From positions 62,001 through 126,000 of the forward strand of contig NZ_JACHVB010000014.1 of NCBI RefSeq assembly GCF_014230085.1: 64,000 nucleotides of DNA, in the 5' to 3' direction. The notes beneath the pieces were generated by a model. That model searched no databases. It was given only the letters and a program-made list of their open reading frames with translations, and was not told the DNA's origin. Source of the stretch: Ruficoccus amylovorans (lineage in GTDB: Bacteria > Verrucomicrobiota > Verrucomicrobiia > Opitutales > Cerasicoccaceae). Position numbers and translations under genes: made by a program. Shown here in pieces: positions 1 through 8,653 of this stretch (position 1 is its first letter; every line of letters begins with the position of its first letter).

Positions 1-1
1 C

Positions 2-751
<750 letters not shown>

Positions 752-817
752 GAGGGAGAAAAAGAAGCTCGCTCTGGGGTTGCGCCGGAGGGGGGGAGGT
801 GTCACTTTGGCCGATTC

Positions 818-1663
818 ATGAAACCTCAGAAGCGGAAGCCGGGCCGCAAACCGGTCGCCAGCGAGCTGCGCCACCGGATCAACGCCGGGCGGGTCGCGGT
901 GAAAAACCAGATTGCCTTTTTCGAGAGCCAGTTCGGGCAGGTTGAGAGCCAGTGGAAGGAAGATGACACGCGGGTGACGTTCGCGGACTTTGCTATTTCT
1001 GAAAAGGTATTTACCGAGTTGCGCCGCTCGTTCCCGCATGACGATTTTTGCAGCGAGGAGTCGAATCCCGAGGACGAGGAGATGCTGCTGGAGGCTGAGT
1101 ACGCCTGGATTCTCGATCCCATCGACGGCACGAACAATTACGCGCTGGGAATTCCGATGTGTTCAATTTCGCTGGCGCTGCTGCGCAACGGTGAGCCCGT
1201 TTACGGCTATATCTACGACTATGCCCGCCGCACGCTGATCGAGGGCGGGGAAGGCGAGGGCGTGCTCGACGGCACGCACCGATGCCGCGTGCTGGCGGAC
1301 GAGCCGACGGTACAGAGCCACTTTGCGACGAATTTCCCCTTTGATCCGGCGGACATGGCGCTGACACGTGAGCTGTTCGAGCAGTACCGGGTGCGGTGCT
1401 TCGGCAGCGCGGCGATGAACCTGGCCTACACGGCGACGGGTAAGCTTGAAGCCTGCCTCGACTTCCGGGTCAAGGTCTGGGATGTGGCCGCCGGGTTCGC
1501 CATGATTAAGGCCGGGGGCGGCGAAGTCGTTTACTTCGGCGAACCGGCTTTTCCGCTCAATCGCTTCCACGTACGGATGCCTGCCGTGCGTTATGTGGCG
1601 GGTAATCCGGCTTTTTGCCGGATCGTGGAGGAGCGTATCCGCGGGGGCGGTGGCAAGGCCTAG
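818..1663 (+). CDS. Inositol monophosphatase family protein (SuhB-like)
   Basis: This 281-aa protein belongs to the Mg2+-dependent, Li+-sensitive phosphatase superfamily (inositol monophosphatase, SuhB, CysQ). The metal-binding motifs are present: the glutamate pair in SEES, the WILDPIDGTNNY block near residues 91-102 and the C-terminal WDVAAG block. The substrate could be myo-inositol phosphate, another sugar phosphate or PAP; the sequence does not decide. The N-terminus before the phosphatase fold carries a basic stretch (KPQKRKPGRKPVASELRHR) that is longer than usual and could be unstructured. The ATG at 818 is the first in frame after a stop; the GGAGG-like run near 795 lies too far upstream to act as a ribosome-binding site. 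The gene converges on the unknown secreted protein at 1693. Confidence 0.88.
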   Translation: MKPQKRKPGRKPVASELRHRINAGRVAVKNQIAFFESQFGQVESQWKEDDTRVTFADFAISEKVFTELRRSFPHDDFCSEESNPEDEEMLLEAEYAWILDPIDGTNNYALGIPMCSISLALLRNGEPVYGYIYDYARRTLIEGGEGEGVLDGTHRCRVLADEPTVQSHFATNFPFDPADMALTRELFEQYRVRCFGSAAMNLAYTATGKLEACLDFRVKVWDVAAGFAMIKAGGGEVVYFGEPAFPLNRFHVRMPAVRYVAGNPAFCRIVEERIRGGGGKA

Positions 1664-1692
1664 GGCCTGAACGGGCCTCTGGAAAAACTACG

Positions 1693-2274
1693 TTATTGCT
1701 TGAAAACGAAGCTCTTGCGGATCAGGTCAAAGCCGGGCATGGCTTTGTCGAGGTCGTCCGAATAGTACAGCTCGGTGACGAGGATGCCCTTGGGGCCGTC
1801 GGTCGAGACGAAGATGCGGGCTCCGCCGGGAAGGAAGCCGGCGATCTTGCCCTTGAGGTGGCGTCCCTGGCCCTTGAAGTTGCCCCACTGCTCGAAGCTG
1901 TCGCGCGAGTAGGTCTCGATCATGGGGCCGTCCAGCGTGGTCAGGATGCTGAACATGATGTCGTCGGCGTCGGTGTCGGCGTCGGGGACGAAAATCTTGA
2001 TCGTGATGTAGGAGTCGGCGTTGGCGACTTCGATGGTGAACAGGCGGTCGGCGTCGAAGTCTTCCTGTTGGGTGGCGACGGTCCAGTCAGCCGGGTAGGT
2101 CAGGCTGAAGCCCGGGCGGTCCAGCTTCTTAATCTCGTTCGGAGACCAGTCTTCCTGAAGGACGCTCAGGGCCAGTTGGTTGGCGGAACCGAGCGTCTCA
2201 AGGCCGGAAATTCCGGCGTAAGTTCCTGCCATCCCGGCAAGAAGGCAGAAGGACGAGGAGAGAAATTTACGCAT
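1693..2274 (-). CDS. Secreted protein of unknown function, PsbP/DcrB-like size and layout
   Basis: The 193-aa product starts with a probable signal peptide (basic MRKF, hydrophobic FCLLAGMAGTYAGI). A compact mixed alpha/beta domain follows, with segments such as FSLTYPADWTVA and a C-terminal DLIRKSFVFK. The order 'tyPadW ... i.i ... tyY..D....mp.f..i..SF' resembles PsbP-like or DcrB-like lipoprotein domains, which bind no known common ligand. That resemblance is judged by eye and is weak. It is probably monocistronic: a good promoter lies upstream at 2358-2386, and the downstream neighbour is convergent. No cysteine lipobox is visible, so export to the periplasm is more likely than lipoprotein anchoring. 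Confidence 0.7.
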   Translation of the reverse strand: MRKFLSSSFCLLAGMAGTYAGISGLETLGSANQLALSVLQEDWSPNEIKKLDRPGFSLTYPADWTVATQQEDFDADRLFTIEVANADSYITIKIFVPDADTDADDIMFSILTTLDGPMIETYSRDSFEQWGNFKGQGRHLKGKIAGFLPGGARIFVSTDGPKGILVTELYYSDDLDKAMPGFDLIRKSFVFKQ

Positions 2275-2357
2275 GTATAACAGGTGAGTAGTTATTGAGA
2301 ATTGCCTATTAAAAGAGAGAACGCGACCGGGTGGTTTTCGTACTTGGTTGCGTAAGG

Positions 2358-2386
2358 CTGATACCCCAATAAGACCTGCTTGTCAA
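2358..2386 (-). promoter_or_regulatory. Sigma70-type promoter for the secreted protein gene
   Basis: On the minus strand a consensus -35 TTGACA (2386-2381) is followed by a 17-nt spacer and a -10 TATCAG (2363-2358). This predicts a start about 75-80 nt before the ATG at 2274. Position and spacing fit; expression is not shown. Confidence 0.6.
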
Positions 2387-2431
2387 CGGGATAGTGTAAA
2401 CTACTCGTAAAATACGGTACGCATTGTCGCG

Positions 2432-3790
2432 CTATACCGTGTAGCATGTACCGGGAACCGGGTCGGTGACGCTGTAACCCTGGTCGCTCTGCTCCAGCTC
2501 TTCCTTGAACCAGGCCCGCGCCTCGGGGTCGCCATGCGTGAGGACGATGGCGCGGGGCTCGCAGTGGTGAGCGAATTCGAGCAGTTCCTCGCGGTCGGCA
2601 TGGCCGCTAAGGTCGAAACGCTCAATACTGGCCCGCACGGGCGTGACGTAGTCCAGCGCGTCGAAGACAAAGGATTCGTCCCGCGGGGTTTCCAGCAACT
2701 GGCCACCGGGGGTGTCCGGGTCGCAGTAGCCGACGAAACAGACGGCGTTGTGCGGGTTTCCGAGCAGGGACGACGCGACGGCGTAGGAGGGGGTTTTCTC
2801 CACCAGCATACCGCTGCTGACCACGAAGAGCGTGGGACGTGAGGGGGATTTGCCGGGGTCGGGGAAACGCTTCAGGCTCTGTACGCCGAGCTTTTTCAAG
2901 ATCGTGCGGCGGAAATGGACCGCATTGAACTTGCGGGAAATGTTATCGAAGTAATCGACCAGATCCAGCCCCAAGCCCGAGCAGACGACGGGGACCTTGG
3001 GGATGTCGCCCTTGGAGACGGCTTCCTCCAGGATGGCGAGGATCTCCTGCATCCGGCCCAGCGCAAAGGCCGGGATGAGGACGGAGCCGCCGTTTTCCAG
3101 TGTGCGTCCGACGGTCTGGAGCAGGCGGGCGACCTCGTCTTCGCGGGCCTTGTCGGCGGTGCGGGCGGTCAGGCCACGGGTGGTTTCCATGACCAGGGTG
3201 TCAAAGGTCTCGTCTGGAAAGGATGCGCCGGGCAGGGTTTTTTGGTCGGTAAAGAGCACGTCACCGGTGAAGAAAATCGAGCGGTGCTTGTAGGTCAGTT
3301 TGACCCCGGCGGCCCCGACGATGTGGCCGGAGGCGTAGAGGGTGACCTGGACTTCCTCATTACCCTTGGCGAAGGTGCGCGCGTGCCCGTAGGGCAGGGC
3401 GAACATCATCGGCTCCAGCCGGTCCAGCTCGGAGTAGCTGTACAGCGGGTACTCGGGGATGTGCTGCTCCTCGCGCTGGCGGCGCATGACGTTACAGGAG
3501 TTGCGCAGCATGCGGACGGCCAGCTCCTGAGTCGGCCGGCTGAGGATAATCATGGCCTCGGGCTGGTGGCGCAGAGCCACGGGCAGGGAGCCGAGGTGGT
3601 CGAGGTGGCAGTGCGTCAGGATGAGCGCGTCGATGCTGTTCGGGGCCAGCTTATCAAAATCGGGCAGGGTGTCGCGCCCGACTTTTTTCGGGTGGATACC
3701 CGCATCGATAAGGAAACGGAAGGGGCCGAGTTCGACCAGAAGGCAGTTTGCTCCGATGCCTCCGTGCGGGTTCAGGTCTGTCAACTTCAT
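2432..3790 (-). CDS. Metallo-beta-lactamase fold beta-CASP hydrolase (CPSF/RNase-like)
   Basis: This 452-aa protein has the hallmarks of the beta-CASP branch of the metallo-beta-lactamase superfamily, whose members are mostly RNases or DNA nucleases with two zinc ions. Motif 1 is a terminal aspartate in FLIDAG, motif 2 is LTHCHLDHLG, and motif 3 lies near ASGHIVGA. Motif 4 is the aspartate in FFTGDVLF. The beta-CASP insertion carries FALGRMQEILAIL and VVSSGMLVEKTPS, and the C-terminal histidine motifs are SGHADREEL and VLTHGDPEA. A separate KH or RNA-binding tail, as in archaeal CPSF, is absent. The likely role is RNA processing or turnover, but the substrate is unknown. The ATG at 3790 lies 70 bp downstream of thiS on the same strand, with a strong hairpin between them. 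Confidence 0.88.
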   Translation of the reverse strand: MKLTDLNPHGGIGANCLLVELGPFRFLIDAGIHPKKVGRDTLPDFDKLAPNSIDALILTHCHLDHLGSLPVALRHQPEAMIILSRPTQELAVRMLRNSCNVMRRQREEQHIPEYPLYSYSELDRLEPMMFALPYGHARTFAKGNEEVQVTLYASGHIVGAAGVKLTYKHRSIFFTGDVLFTDQKTLPGASFPDETFDTLVMETTRGLTARTADKAREDEVARLLQTVGRTLENGGSVLIPAFALGRMQEILAILEEAVSKGDIPKVPVVCSGLGLDLVDYFDNISRKFNAVHFRRTILKKLGVQSLKRFPDPGKSPSRPTLFVVSSGMLVEKTPSYAVASSLLGNPHNAVCFVGYCDPDTPGGQLLETPRDESFVFDALDYVTPVRASIERFDLSGHADREELLEFAHHCEPRAIVLTHGDPEARAWFKEELEQSDQGYSVTDPVPGTCYTV

Positions 3791-3803
3791 GGAAAGCGCG
3801 AAA

Positions 3804-3830
3804 GCCTAACGCCTTTTTCCCGCGTTAGGC
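3804..3830 (-). terminator. Perfect 9-bp hairpin between thiS and the beta-CASP gene
   Basis: GCCTAACGC (3804-3812) and GCGTTAGGC (3822-3830) form a perfect 9-bp stem with a 9-nt loop. Read leftward it is followed only by TTTCGCG, so it is at best a weak intrinsic terminator for thiHS. It could equally be a structured leader of the metallo-hydrolase gene, whose start codon is 14 nt further on. Confidence 0.5.
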
Positions 3831-3860
3831 AATTCCCCTATTTCTGAAAAAATAACCGGC

Positions 3861-4073
3861 TTATCCCCCCGCCACGATGCGGACGATTTCGAGGTTGTCG
3901 CCGTTGGCGAGGGTGGCCTTGAGGGTTTCGGCGGGGGTGAGGGCTTCACGGTTGCGCTCGACCACGACGCGCTCCGGTGCCAGCCCGAGCGTATCGAGGA
4001 ACTCCGGCAGCGTGGCCTGGGCCGCGATCACGTAGGGTTTGCCGTTGGCGGTGATGTGGATTTTGTCGCTCAT
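3861..4073 (-). CDS. thiS: Sulfur carrier protein ThiS
   Basis: The 70-aa beta-grasp protein ends in the diagnostic Gly-Gly (VRIVAGG). In the family this C-terminus is adenylated by ThiF and then converted to a thiocarboxylate that donates sulfur to the thiazole ring of thiamine. The N-terminal ITANGKPYVI strand and the VVERNREALTP segment are typical. The length is within the usual 65-75 residues. It lies 22 bp downstream of thiH and is surely co-transcribed with it. MoaD, the homologous molybdopterin carrier, is made unlikely by the thiH neighbour. thiG and thiF are not in this window. Confidence 0.93.
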   Translation of the reverse strand: MSDKIHITANGKPYVIAAQATLPEFLDTLGLAPERVVVERNREALTPAETLKATLANGDNLEIVRIVAGG

Positions 4074-4095
4074 GCTGGGGAAAGGGTTGATCGGT

Positions 4096-5304
4096 TCAGG
4101 TGGAGGTGTCGGTGCCGACGAGGGCGCGGTCGAAGTCCTTCCAGACCGCTTCGTAACCCTGGCGCCGGATCATGGCCGCAATCTCAACCGGCGGGCGCTC
4201 GTCTGCAATATGAAACTGCTCGCCGGGTTGGTCGGCCTCGGGGGTCCAGGTGTCCTCGTCGAAATGTTCGTACCCGCCGGGCTCGGTGCTGGAACCGGCG
4301 CTCATCAGGGTGACGCCGAGCTTGACCAGCCCGTCGCGCAGTTCGGGGCGTTCGCGGGTGGAGAGGGTGATCCCGACCTGCGGCAGGAACATGCGCAGGG
4401 CGCAGATGACCTGCACCATTTCGCGGTCGCTCATGATAAAGGACGGGTCCGGCTGGTAACCGCCGGCGGCCGGGCGCATGCGCGGGAAGCTGACTGAGAT
4501 CTGGGCTTTCCAGCAATGCTTGAGCAGGTGACGGGCGTGGGCGGCGACGGCCATCGTCTCGTGCCGCCAGTCGTAGAGCCCGTAAAGTGCGCCGATGCCC
4601 AGACGGCGGAATCCGGCTTCGTAGCCGCGCTCGGCGGTGTCCATGCGCCAGGCGAAGTACTTTTTCGGCCCGGCTTTGTGCATGGATTCGTAAGTGCTCT
4701 GGTGATAGCTCTCCTGATAAACGATGAGCCCTTCGGCTCCGGCCTGAACGAGGGGAGCGTAGTCAGCGGCGTCCATCGGCCCCAGTTCCAGCGCGACGGA
4801 GGGCATGTGCCGCAGACCGGCCTGGATGCACTCGCCGACGTAGCCGTTGGAGACGTATTTGGGGTGTTCTCCGGCCACCAGCAGCAGCGAGCGGAAGCCC
4901 TGTCGCGCGATCTTGGCGATCTGTTCCTCGGCCACCTCGACCGGGATAGTCAGGCGCGGGATGTCGTTATTGCGTGAAAAGCCGCAATAGGTGCAGACGT
5001 TGACGCACTCGTTGGAGAGGTAAAGCGGGGCGAAAAGCCGGATGGCCTTGCCGAAAAAGCGCTGTGTGAGCCGTTGAGAAACCGCCGCCATCTCCTCCAG
5101 ATACTCTCCGGCCTCGGGCGAGGTCAGCAACGCGAAGTCCTCCAGCGTCTCGGCGCGGCCCTTGCGGAGGAGGGCGGCGATGCGGTCGCGGTCCCCGTGG
5201 CGGGAGCGGTAGGCAAGTTCGCTGATCGGGAGCCGTTGCAGGCTTTCGGAAAAACGTCCCGCCGGCGCTTCGGCCGGCGTGTGGTACTTGGCGGGTCTGG
5301 CCAT
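4096..5304 (-). CDS. thiH: 2-iminoacetate synthase ThiH (radical SAM)
   Basis: This 402-aa radical SAM enzyme has the CxxxCxxC cluster motif as CVNVCTYCGF in the first third of the protein. ThiH cleaves tyrosine to dehydroglycine (2-iminoacetate) and p-cresol; dehydroglycine then enters thiazole synthesis with ThiS thiocarboxylate and deoxyxylulose phosphate on ThiG. The order N-terminal helical domain, LYLSNECVNVCTYCGF, the LLLVAGEHPKYVSNGYV segment and the C-terminal GGYEHFDEDTWTPE is characteristic of ThiH rather than of the related HydG or CofH. The first in-frame ATG at 5304 gives the expected length. No thiamine riboswitch motif is seen upstream, and the region between this gene and the divergent ppk2 gene (196 bp) shows nothing clear. 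Use of ThiH rather than ThiO implies oxygen-independent synthesis of the imine. Confidence 0.93.
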   Translation of the reverse strand: MARPAKYHTPAEAPAGRFSESLQRLPISELAYRSRHGDRDRIAALLRKGRAETLEDFALLTSPEAGEYLEEMAAVSQRLTQRFFGKAIRLFAPLYLSNECVNVCTYCGFSRNNDIPRLTIPVEVAEEQIAKIARQGFRSLLLVAGEHPKYVSNGYVGECIQAGLRHMPSVALELGPMDAADYAPLVQAGAEGLIVYQESYHQSTYESMHKAGPKKYFAWRMDTAERGYEAGFRRLGIGALYGLYDWRHETMAVAAHARHLLKHCWKAQISVSFPRMRPAAGGYQPDPSFIMSDREMVQVICALRMFLPQVGITLSTRERPELRDGLVKLGVTLMSAGSSTEPGGYEHFDEDTWTPEADQPGEQFHIADERPPVEIAAMIRRQGYEAVWKDFDRALVGTDTST

Positions 5305-5500
5305 AATCCGCCTAGCTTATACAGCCCGGCGGCGAAAGCAACGTCTTTGCTCGCGAAATGTCCAGTCTCCTGCCCAGTCCCGTTGTTTGGAAAAAGGGCT
5401 ATGCGCTTCTTCGCGTGGGTGCGCGGGCAACTCTTTCCCGTCTGTGTGAGTCTGTGATCGGAGCTTGGAGTCCGGGAAAAAATGTGACAAATTGTCGGGT

Positions 5501-6439
5501 ATGAAGAAAAAACTTCTCAAAGCCGGCACCTCGTTCACGGTCAAACTGGGCGAAAGTGACACCCTGAAAATCAAGCTCGGGGAGGTGCTGGTGCCGCCGG
5601 GCCGGTCGGTTAATTTGAAGAAGGACTTCGATCCGGGGTTTACTGCCGGGTACGAGAATGAAAAGGCGGCTATGGCCAAAGTCCGGGCCAATGTCGGCAA
5701 GATGAGCAAGCTTCAGGACAAGCTCTACGCGCAGAACCGCTACAGCCTGCTGATCATTTTCCAGGCGCTCGACGCGGCCGGCAAGGATGGGGTGATCAAG
5801 CACGTCATGTCCGGGGTCAACCCGCAGGGCTGTCAGGTGACGAGCTTCAAGACGCCCTCGACCGAAGAGCTTGACCATGACTACCTCTGGCGCTCGGTGC
5901 GGGCGCTTCCGCGCCGGGGCGAGATCGGGATTTTCAACCGCTCGCACTACGAGGAGGTGCTCATCACCCGCGTTCATCCGGAGATCCTCCAGCGCCAGAA
6001 ACTGCCTGCTTCCGACATGGGGCCGGAGATATTCGAGAAGCGCTACGAGCAGATCAACAACTTCGAAAAATACCTGGTCGAGAACGGCACCATCGTCCTG
6101 AAGTTTTTCCTCAACCTTTCAAAAAAAGAGCAGGCGCGTCGCTTCCTCGCCCGAGTGGACAACCCGGACAAAAACTGGAAATTCTCGGACGCCGACTATG
6201 CTGAGCGCCAGCACTGGGACGAGTACCAGGACGCCTATCAGGCGTGCATCAGCCATACCAGTACCTCGCATGCCCCGTGGTTCGTCATCCCGGCGGACAA
6301 CAAGTGGTTCACGCGGCTGGCCGTATCCGAAGTCATCGTGCGCTCGATGAAACTGCTCCCGCTGGAGTACCCGAGCGTCAACGCCGAGCACAAGAAAATG
6401 ATCTCCCGTATTGGAAAAAAACTACAAAAGGAAATCTAG
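5501..6439 (+). CDS. Polyphosphate kinase 2 family protein (polyphosphate:nucleotide phosphotransferase)
   Basis: This 312-aa protein is a PPK2-family kinase, which transfers phosphate between polyphosphate and nucleoside mono- or diphosphates. The Walker A-like loop FQALDAAGKDG and the following HVMSGVNPQG are diagnostic, as are FNRSHYEEVLITRVHPE and the DWKFS-like motif KNWKFSDADYAER. The long N-terminal segment before the P-loop and the LNLSKKEQ lid resemble the polyphosphate:AMP/ADP type (the TIGR03709 style), but nucleotide preference cannot be read from sequence with certainty. I prefer ATG 5501 over the in-frame TTG at 5465, because MKKKLLKAG gives the usual family start. A structured repeat begins directly at its stop codon. 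Confidence 0.9.
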   Translation: MKKKLLKAGTSFTVKLGESDTLKIKLGEVLVPPGRSVNLKKDFDPGFTAGYENEKAAMAKVRANVGKMSKLQDKLYAQNRYSLLIIFQALDAAGKDGVIKHVMSGVNPQGCQVTSFKTPSTEELDHDYLWRSVRALPRRGEIGIFNRSHYEEVLITRVHPEILQRQKLPASDMGPEIFEKRYEQINNFEKYLVENGTIVLKFFLNLSKKEQARRFLARVDNPDKNWKFSDADYAERQHWDEYQDAYQACISHTSTSHAPWFVIPADNKWFTRLAVSEVIVRSMKLLPLEYPSVNAEHKKMISRIGKKLQKEI

Positions 6440-6570
6440 GTGCGTGCCCGGTGCGTGACCGCACTGGACATTCTTTTTCGGGGGCTGGCTGGACCAGCGC
6501 CCCTAAGCGCCCAAAAGGCCGTTTGCTCCATGCGTGGCCGCGTAAGCCGTCGGGGGCTGCGCTTCTCGCC
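6440..6570 (+). repeat. 3'-end structured repeat, two degenerate units after ppk2
   Basis: Directly after the ppk2 stop comes a block containing TGACCGCACTGGACATT (6456-6472) and a strong hairpin with stem GCTGG/CCAGC flanked by G and C runs (about 6480-6503). A hairpin cgccCAAAAGgccg follows, and then a second start of the same pattern, TGCGTGGCCGC (6531-6541) and GGGGGCTGCGC. The same ordered elements follow dnaE and the TM2 gene. The remaining sequence to 6759 shows no gene that I can support; a 94-codon open frame here runs through the repeat and is not convincing. Confidence 0.6.
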
Positions 6571-6759
6571 GGGGGCAACAGTATTTGGCCTGTCAGGATT
6601 TAACCTTTGTCGATGGGGCCAACGCAGTTCGTTTGAGCTGGCGTCAAGCGGCTGTTGTCCGTACCGCCGCGTTGGTGTGGCAGCAGTGATCCTAAGGGTC
6701 ACAGGTCAAGGACTCTGCCCTTGAGGGCCGTGTTCGGTCGCAGCCCTGGGGCGTTCTTC

Positions 6760-7533
6760 TTAAACACGGTCCAGTGGGGCGGTGATGACGCGGATGCCTT
6801 GCTGGCGGTAGGGTTCCAGCAGGCCGGGGGCGGCGCGATCATCGGTCACGAGGACGTTGAGCTGGCGCGGTTGTGCGAAGATGAAGGGGCTCTTTTTCTC
6901 CAGTTTGCTGGAGTCGCACACGACGCAGATTTGCTCGGCGCGGGGGATGAGACGTTCCTTGAGCACTGCCTGGCCGGGGTTGACCTCGGAGGCCCCGATC
7001 TCGTGGTGAAGCCCGTCCACCCCGACGAAGAGCCACTTGATCATGTAGCGCTTGAGCGAATCCTCTGCCACCGCGCCGACGTAGGAGCGCGAGCGTTCCT
7101 CGTAGTTGCCACCGGTACAGATGAGGTCGTAGCCGGGGCGTCCGCCCAGGGCGACGATGACGTGGTGAGCATTGGTCAGGACGGTCAGCGGCACGGACGG
7201 CAGGTTGTCGCACATGGCCAGCACAGTGGAACTGGCGTCCATAAAGATGGTGTCGTTGGTGCCGACCAGTGCTGCCGCCGCCTGGGCGACGATGGATTTT
7301 TCGAACTGGTTGACACTCTGCCGGGCGGGCAGGGGAAGGTCGTGCCGGGAGTCGGAGGCTCGGGTGGCCCCGCCGTGGATGCGGATCACGCGCTTGGCCT
7401 CGGCCAGGGCTTCGAGGTCTTTGCGGATGGTTTCGTGGGTGACGTTGAAGGCGTCCGCCAACTCCGCGTTGGAGACGGAGCCTTCGGCCTCGATCCGGCG
7501 TAAAATCATTTCCTGGCGTTGGGCGGGGAGCAT
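6760..7533 (-). CDS. DeoR/GlpR-family transcriptional repressor, likely of the glycerol genes
   Basis: The 257-aa protein has the DeoR N-terminal helix-turn-helix: MLPAQRQEMILRRIEAEG, then VSNAELADAFNVTHETIRKDLEALAEAKRVIRIHGGA. The C-terminal sugar-phosphate-sensing (ISOCOT-fold) domain follows, with TIFMDASSTVLAM, TGGNYEE and FVGVDGLHHEIGASEVN. GlpR of E. coli has this architecture and responds to glycerol-3-phosphate. The gene is divergent from glpF-glpK-glpD, so a role as the local glycerol regulator is the natural inference. I chose ATG 7533 because it gives the standard family N-terminus; an upstream TTG at 7584 would add 17 unrelated residues. The inverted repeat at 7601-7618 is a candidate operator. 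Confidence 0.87.
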   Translation of the reverse strand: MLPAQRQEMILRRIEAEGSVSNAELADAFNVTHETIRKDLEALAEAKRVIRIHGGATRASDSRHDLPLPARQSVNQFEKSIVAQAAAALVGTNDTIFMDASSTVLAMCDNLPSVPLTVLTNAHHVIVALGGRPGYDLICTGGNYEERSRSYVGAVAEDSLKRYMIKWLFVGVDGLHHEIGASEVNPGQAVLKERLIPRAEQICVVCDSSKLEKKSPFIFAQPRQLNVLVTDDRAAPGLLEPYRQQGIRVITAPLDRV

Positions 7534-7600
7534 CGCGATAAATAAATCTGTCCTCCATTCTGGGGATAAAATTGGAAAATGCAAGTCATGCGCTTTGGAT

Positions 7601-7618
7601 AACTTGCGATTGCAAGTT
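7601..7618. promoter_or_regulatory. Candidate GlpR operator, AACTTGC-N4-GCAAGTT
   Basis: A perfect 7-bp inverted repeat with a 4-bp spacer lies between the divergent repressor and glpF. A further half-site GCAAGT is at 7581-7586. Position and symmetry fit an autoregulatory operator; binding is inferred. Confidence 0.5.
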
Positions 7619-7667
7619 CTGCTCCCTTTAAGCCCAGAACAGTCGGTAGCTTGGGATCGGTGCAGTA

Positions 7668-7693
7668 GGGTTTTCTTGTGAAACCCAATTTTT
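7668..7693. other. Small hairpin GGGTTT/AAACCC with trailing T run in the glpR-glpF spacer
   Basis: GGGTTT (7668-7673) pairs with AAACCC (7681-7686), followed by AATTTTT. It looks like a weak terminator or a second protein-binding site upstream of the glpF promoter. The function is unknown. Confidence 0.3.
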
Positions 7694-7723
7694 AAAAGAT
7701 GTAAGTATATGTTATTTAAGGAC

Positions 7724-7752
7724 TTGAATATTCTATTTTTCGGTTCTACTAT
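7724..7752 (+). promoter_or_regulatory. Probable glpF promoter
   Basis: TTGAAT (7724-7729), a 17-nt spacer and TACTAT (7747-7752) lie in an AT-rich stretch, 62 bp before the glpF ATG. The spacing is ideal and each hexamer matches consensus at four of six positions. Confidence 0.55.
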
Positions 7753-7814
7753 TTGCGTATACCTCCTCCGAAATCCCCGGTTTTACCCGGATAACCCCAT
7801 ACTATCCCACGCTT

Positions 7815-8561
7815 ATGAGCCCCTATATAGCTGAATTCATTGGCACCGCATTGCTCATCCTCTTCGGTAACGGCGTAGTCGCCAATGTCGTTTTATCCAA
7901 ATCCAAGGGTCAGAACTCTGGCTGGATCGTGATCACGGTCGGCTGGGGGTTGGCGGTGATGCTGGCCGTCTATTGCGTCGGGCGCATTTCCGGTGCGCAT
8001 ATCAATCCGGCGGTGACTCTCAGCCTGGCTTCGGCAGGGTTGTTCGACTGGGCGCAAGTGCCCGGCTACATCATCGCGCAGGTTTGCGGCGGCTTCTTCG
8101 GCTCGGTGCTGGTTTACCTCGCCTATTACGCGCACTGGGACCAGACCGAGGACCCGGCGTTGAAGCTGGCCTGTCACTCCACCGCGCCTGCCGTGCGACG
8201 CTTCGGCCCGGCGTTTATCACGGAATTCATCGGCACCGCCGTGCTGCTCTTTGTCATCCTCGCGGTGGGCAAAGTCGCCCTTGGCGCGGAGGACGCCCAG
8301 CGCATTTGGGCCACCTCTATGGGGACGTGGTTCGGGCCGCTGGTGGTGGGGTTGCTCATCGTGGCGATCGGCGTTTCGCTCGGCGGGCCGACTGGTTACG
8401 CGATCAACCCGGCCCGCGACTTTGGACCGCGTCTGGCTCACGCCTTCCTCCCCATCCCCGGCAAAGGCAGTTCCGACTGGGCCTACGCCTGGGTGCCGAT
8501 TGTCGCGCCGATCCTGGGCGGTATTGCCGGGGCCAAGCTTTTTGTCTATCTTAACATGTAA
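7815..8561 (+). CDS. glpF: Glycerol facilitator, aquaglyceroporin GlpF
   Basis: This 248-aa member of the major intrinsic protein family has six membrane spans and two pore half-helices. The first NPA motif is AHINPAVTL (about residue 60). The second is the glycerol-type AINPARDFGPR near residue 198, in which the aspartate after NPAR is the classical marker of glycerol over water specificity. It carries glycerol passively across the inner membrane to glycerol kinase. It is the first gene of glpF-glpK-glpD, 92 bp before glpK. The leader has no Shine-Dalgarno sequence. ATG 7815 gives the standard MSPYIAEFIGTALL start. Confidence 0.96.
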   Translation: MSPYIAEFIGTALLILFGNGVVANVVLSKSKGQNSGWIVITVGWGLAVMLAVYCVGRISGAHINPAVTLSLASAGLFDWAQVPGYIIAQVCGGFFGSVLVYLAYYAHWDQTEDPALKLACHSTAPAVRRFGPAFITEFIGTAVLLFVILAVGKVALGAEDAQRIWATSMGTWFGPLVVGLLIVAIGVSLGGPTGYAINPARDFGPRLAHAFLPIPGKGSSDWAYAWVPIVAPILGGIAGAKLFVYLNM

Positions 8562-8653
8562 AAACCCGTGGCGCCCTCAAAGCGCTTCTCCGAGTCCTCT
8601 CAACCGTTTCAGAACCCGCAACCCCTCAAACTTCTACTTAATCCCGTAGCACT

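Noticed and set aside
5305-5500. Thiamine pyrophosphate riboswitch upstream of thiH
   Set aside because: None of the conserved CTGAGA or ACCTGATCTGG-like elements is present on either strand.
6440-6724. Open frame of 94 codons after ppk2
   Set aside because: It runs through the structured repeat, is rich in Arg, Gly and Ser and has no start signal; better explained as repeat sequence.
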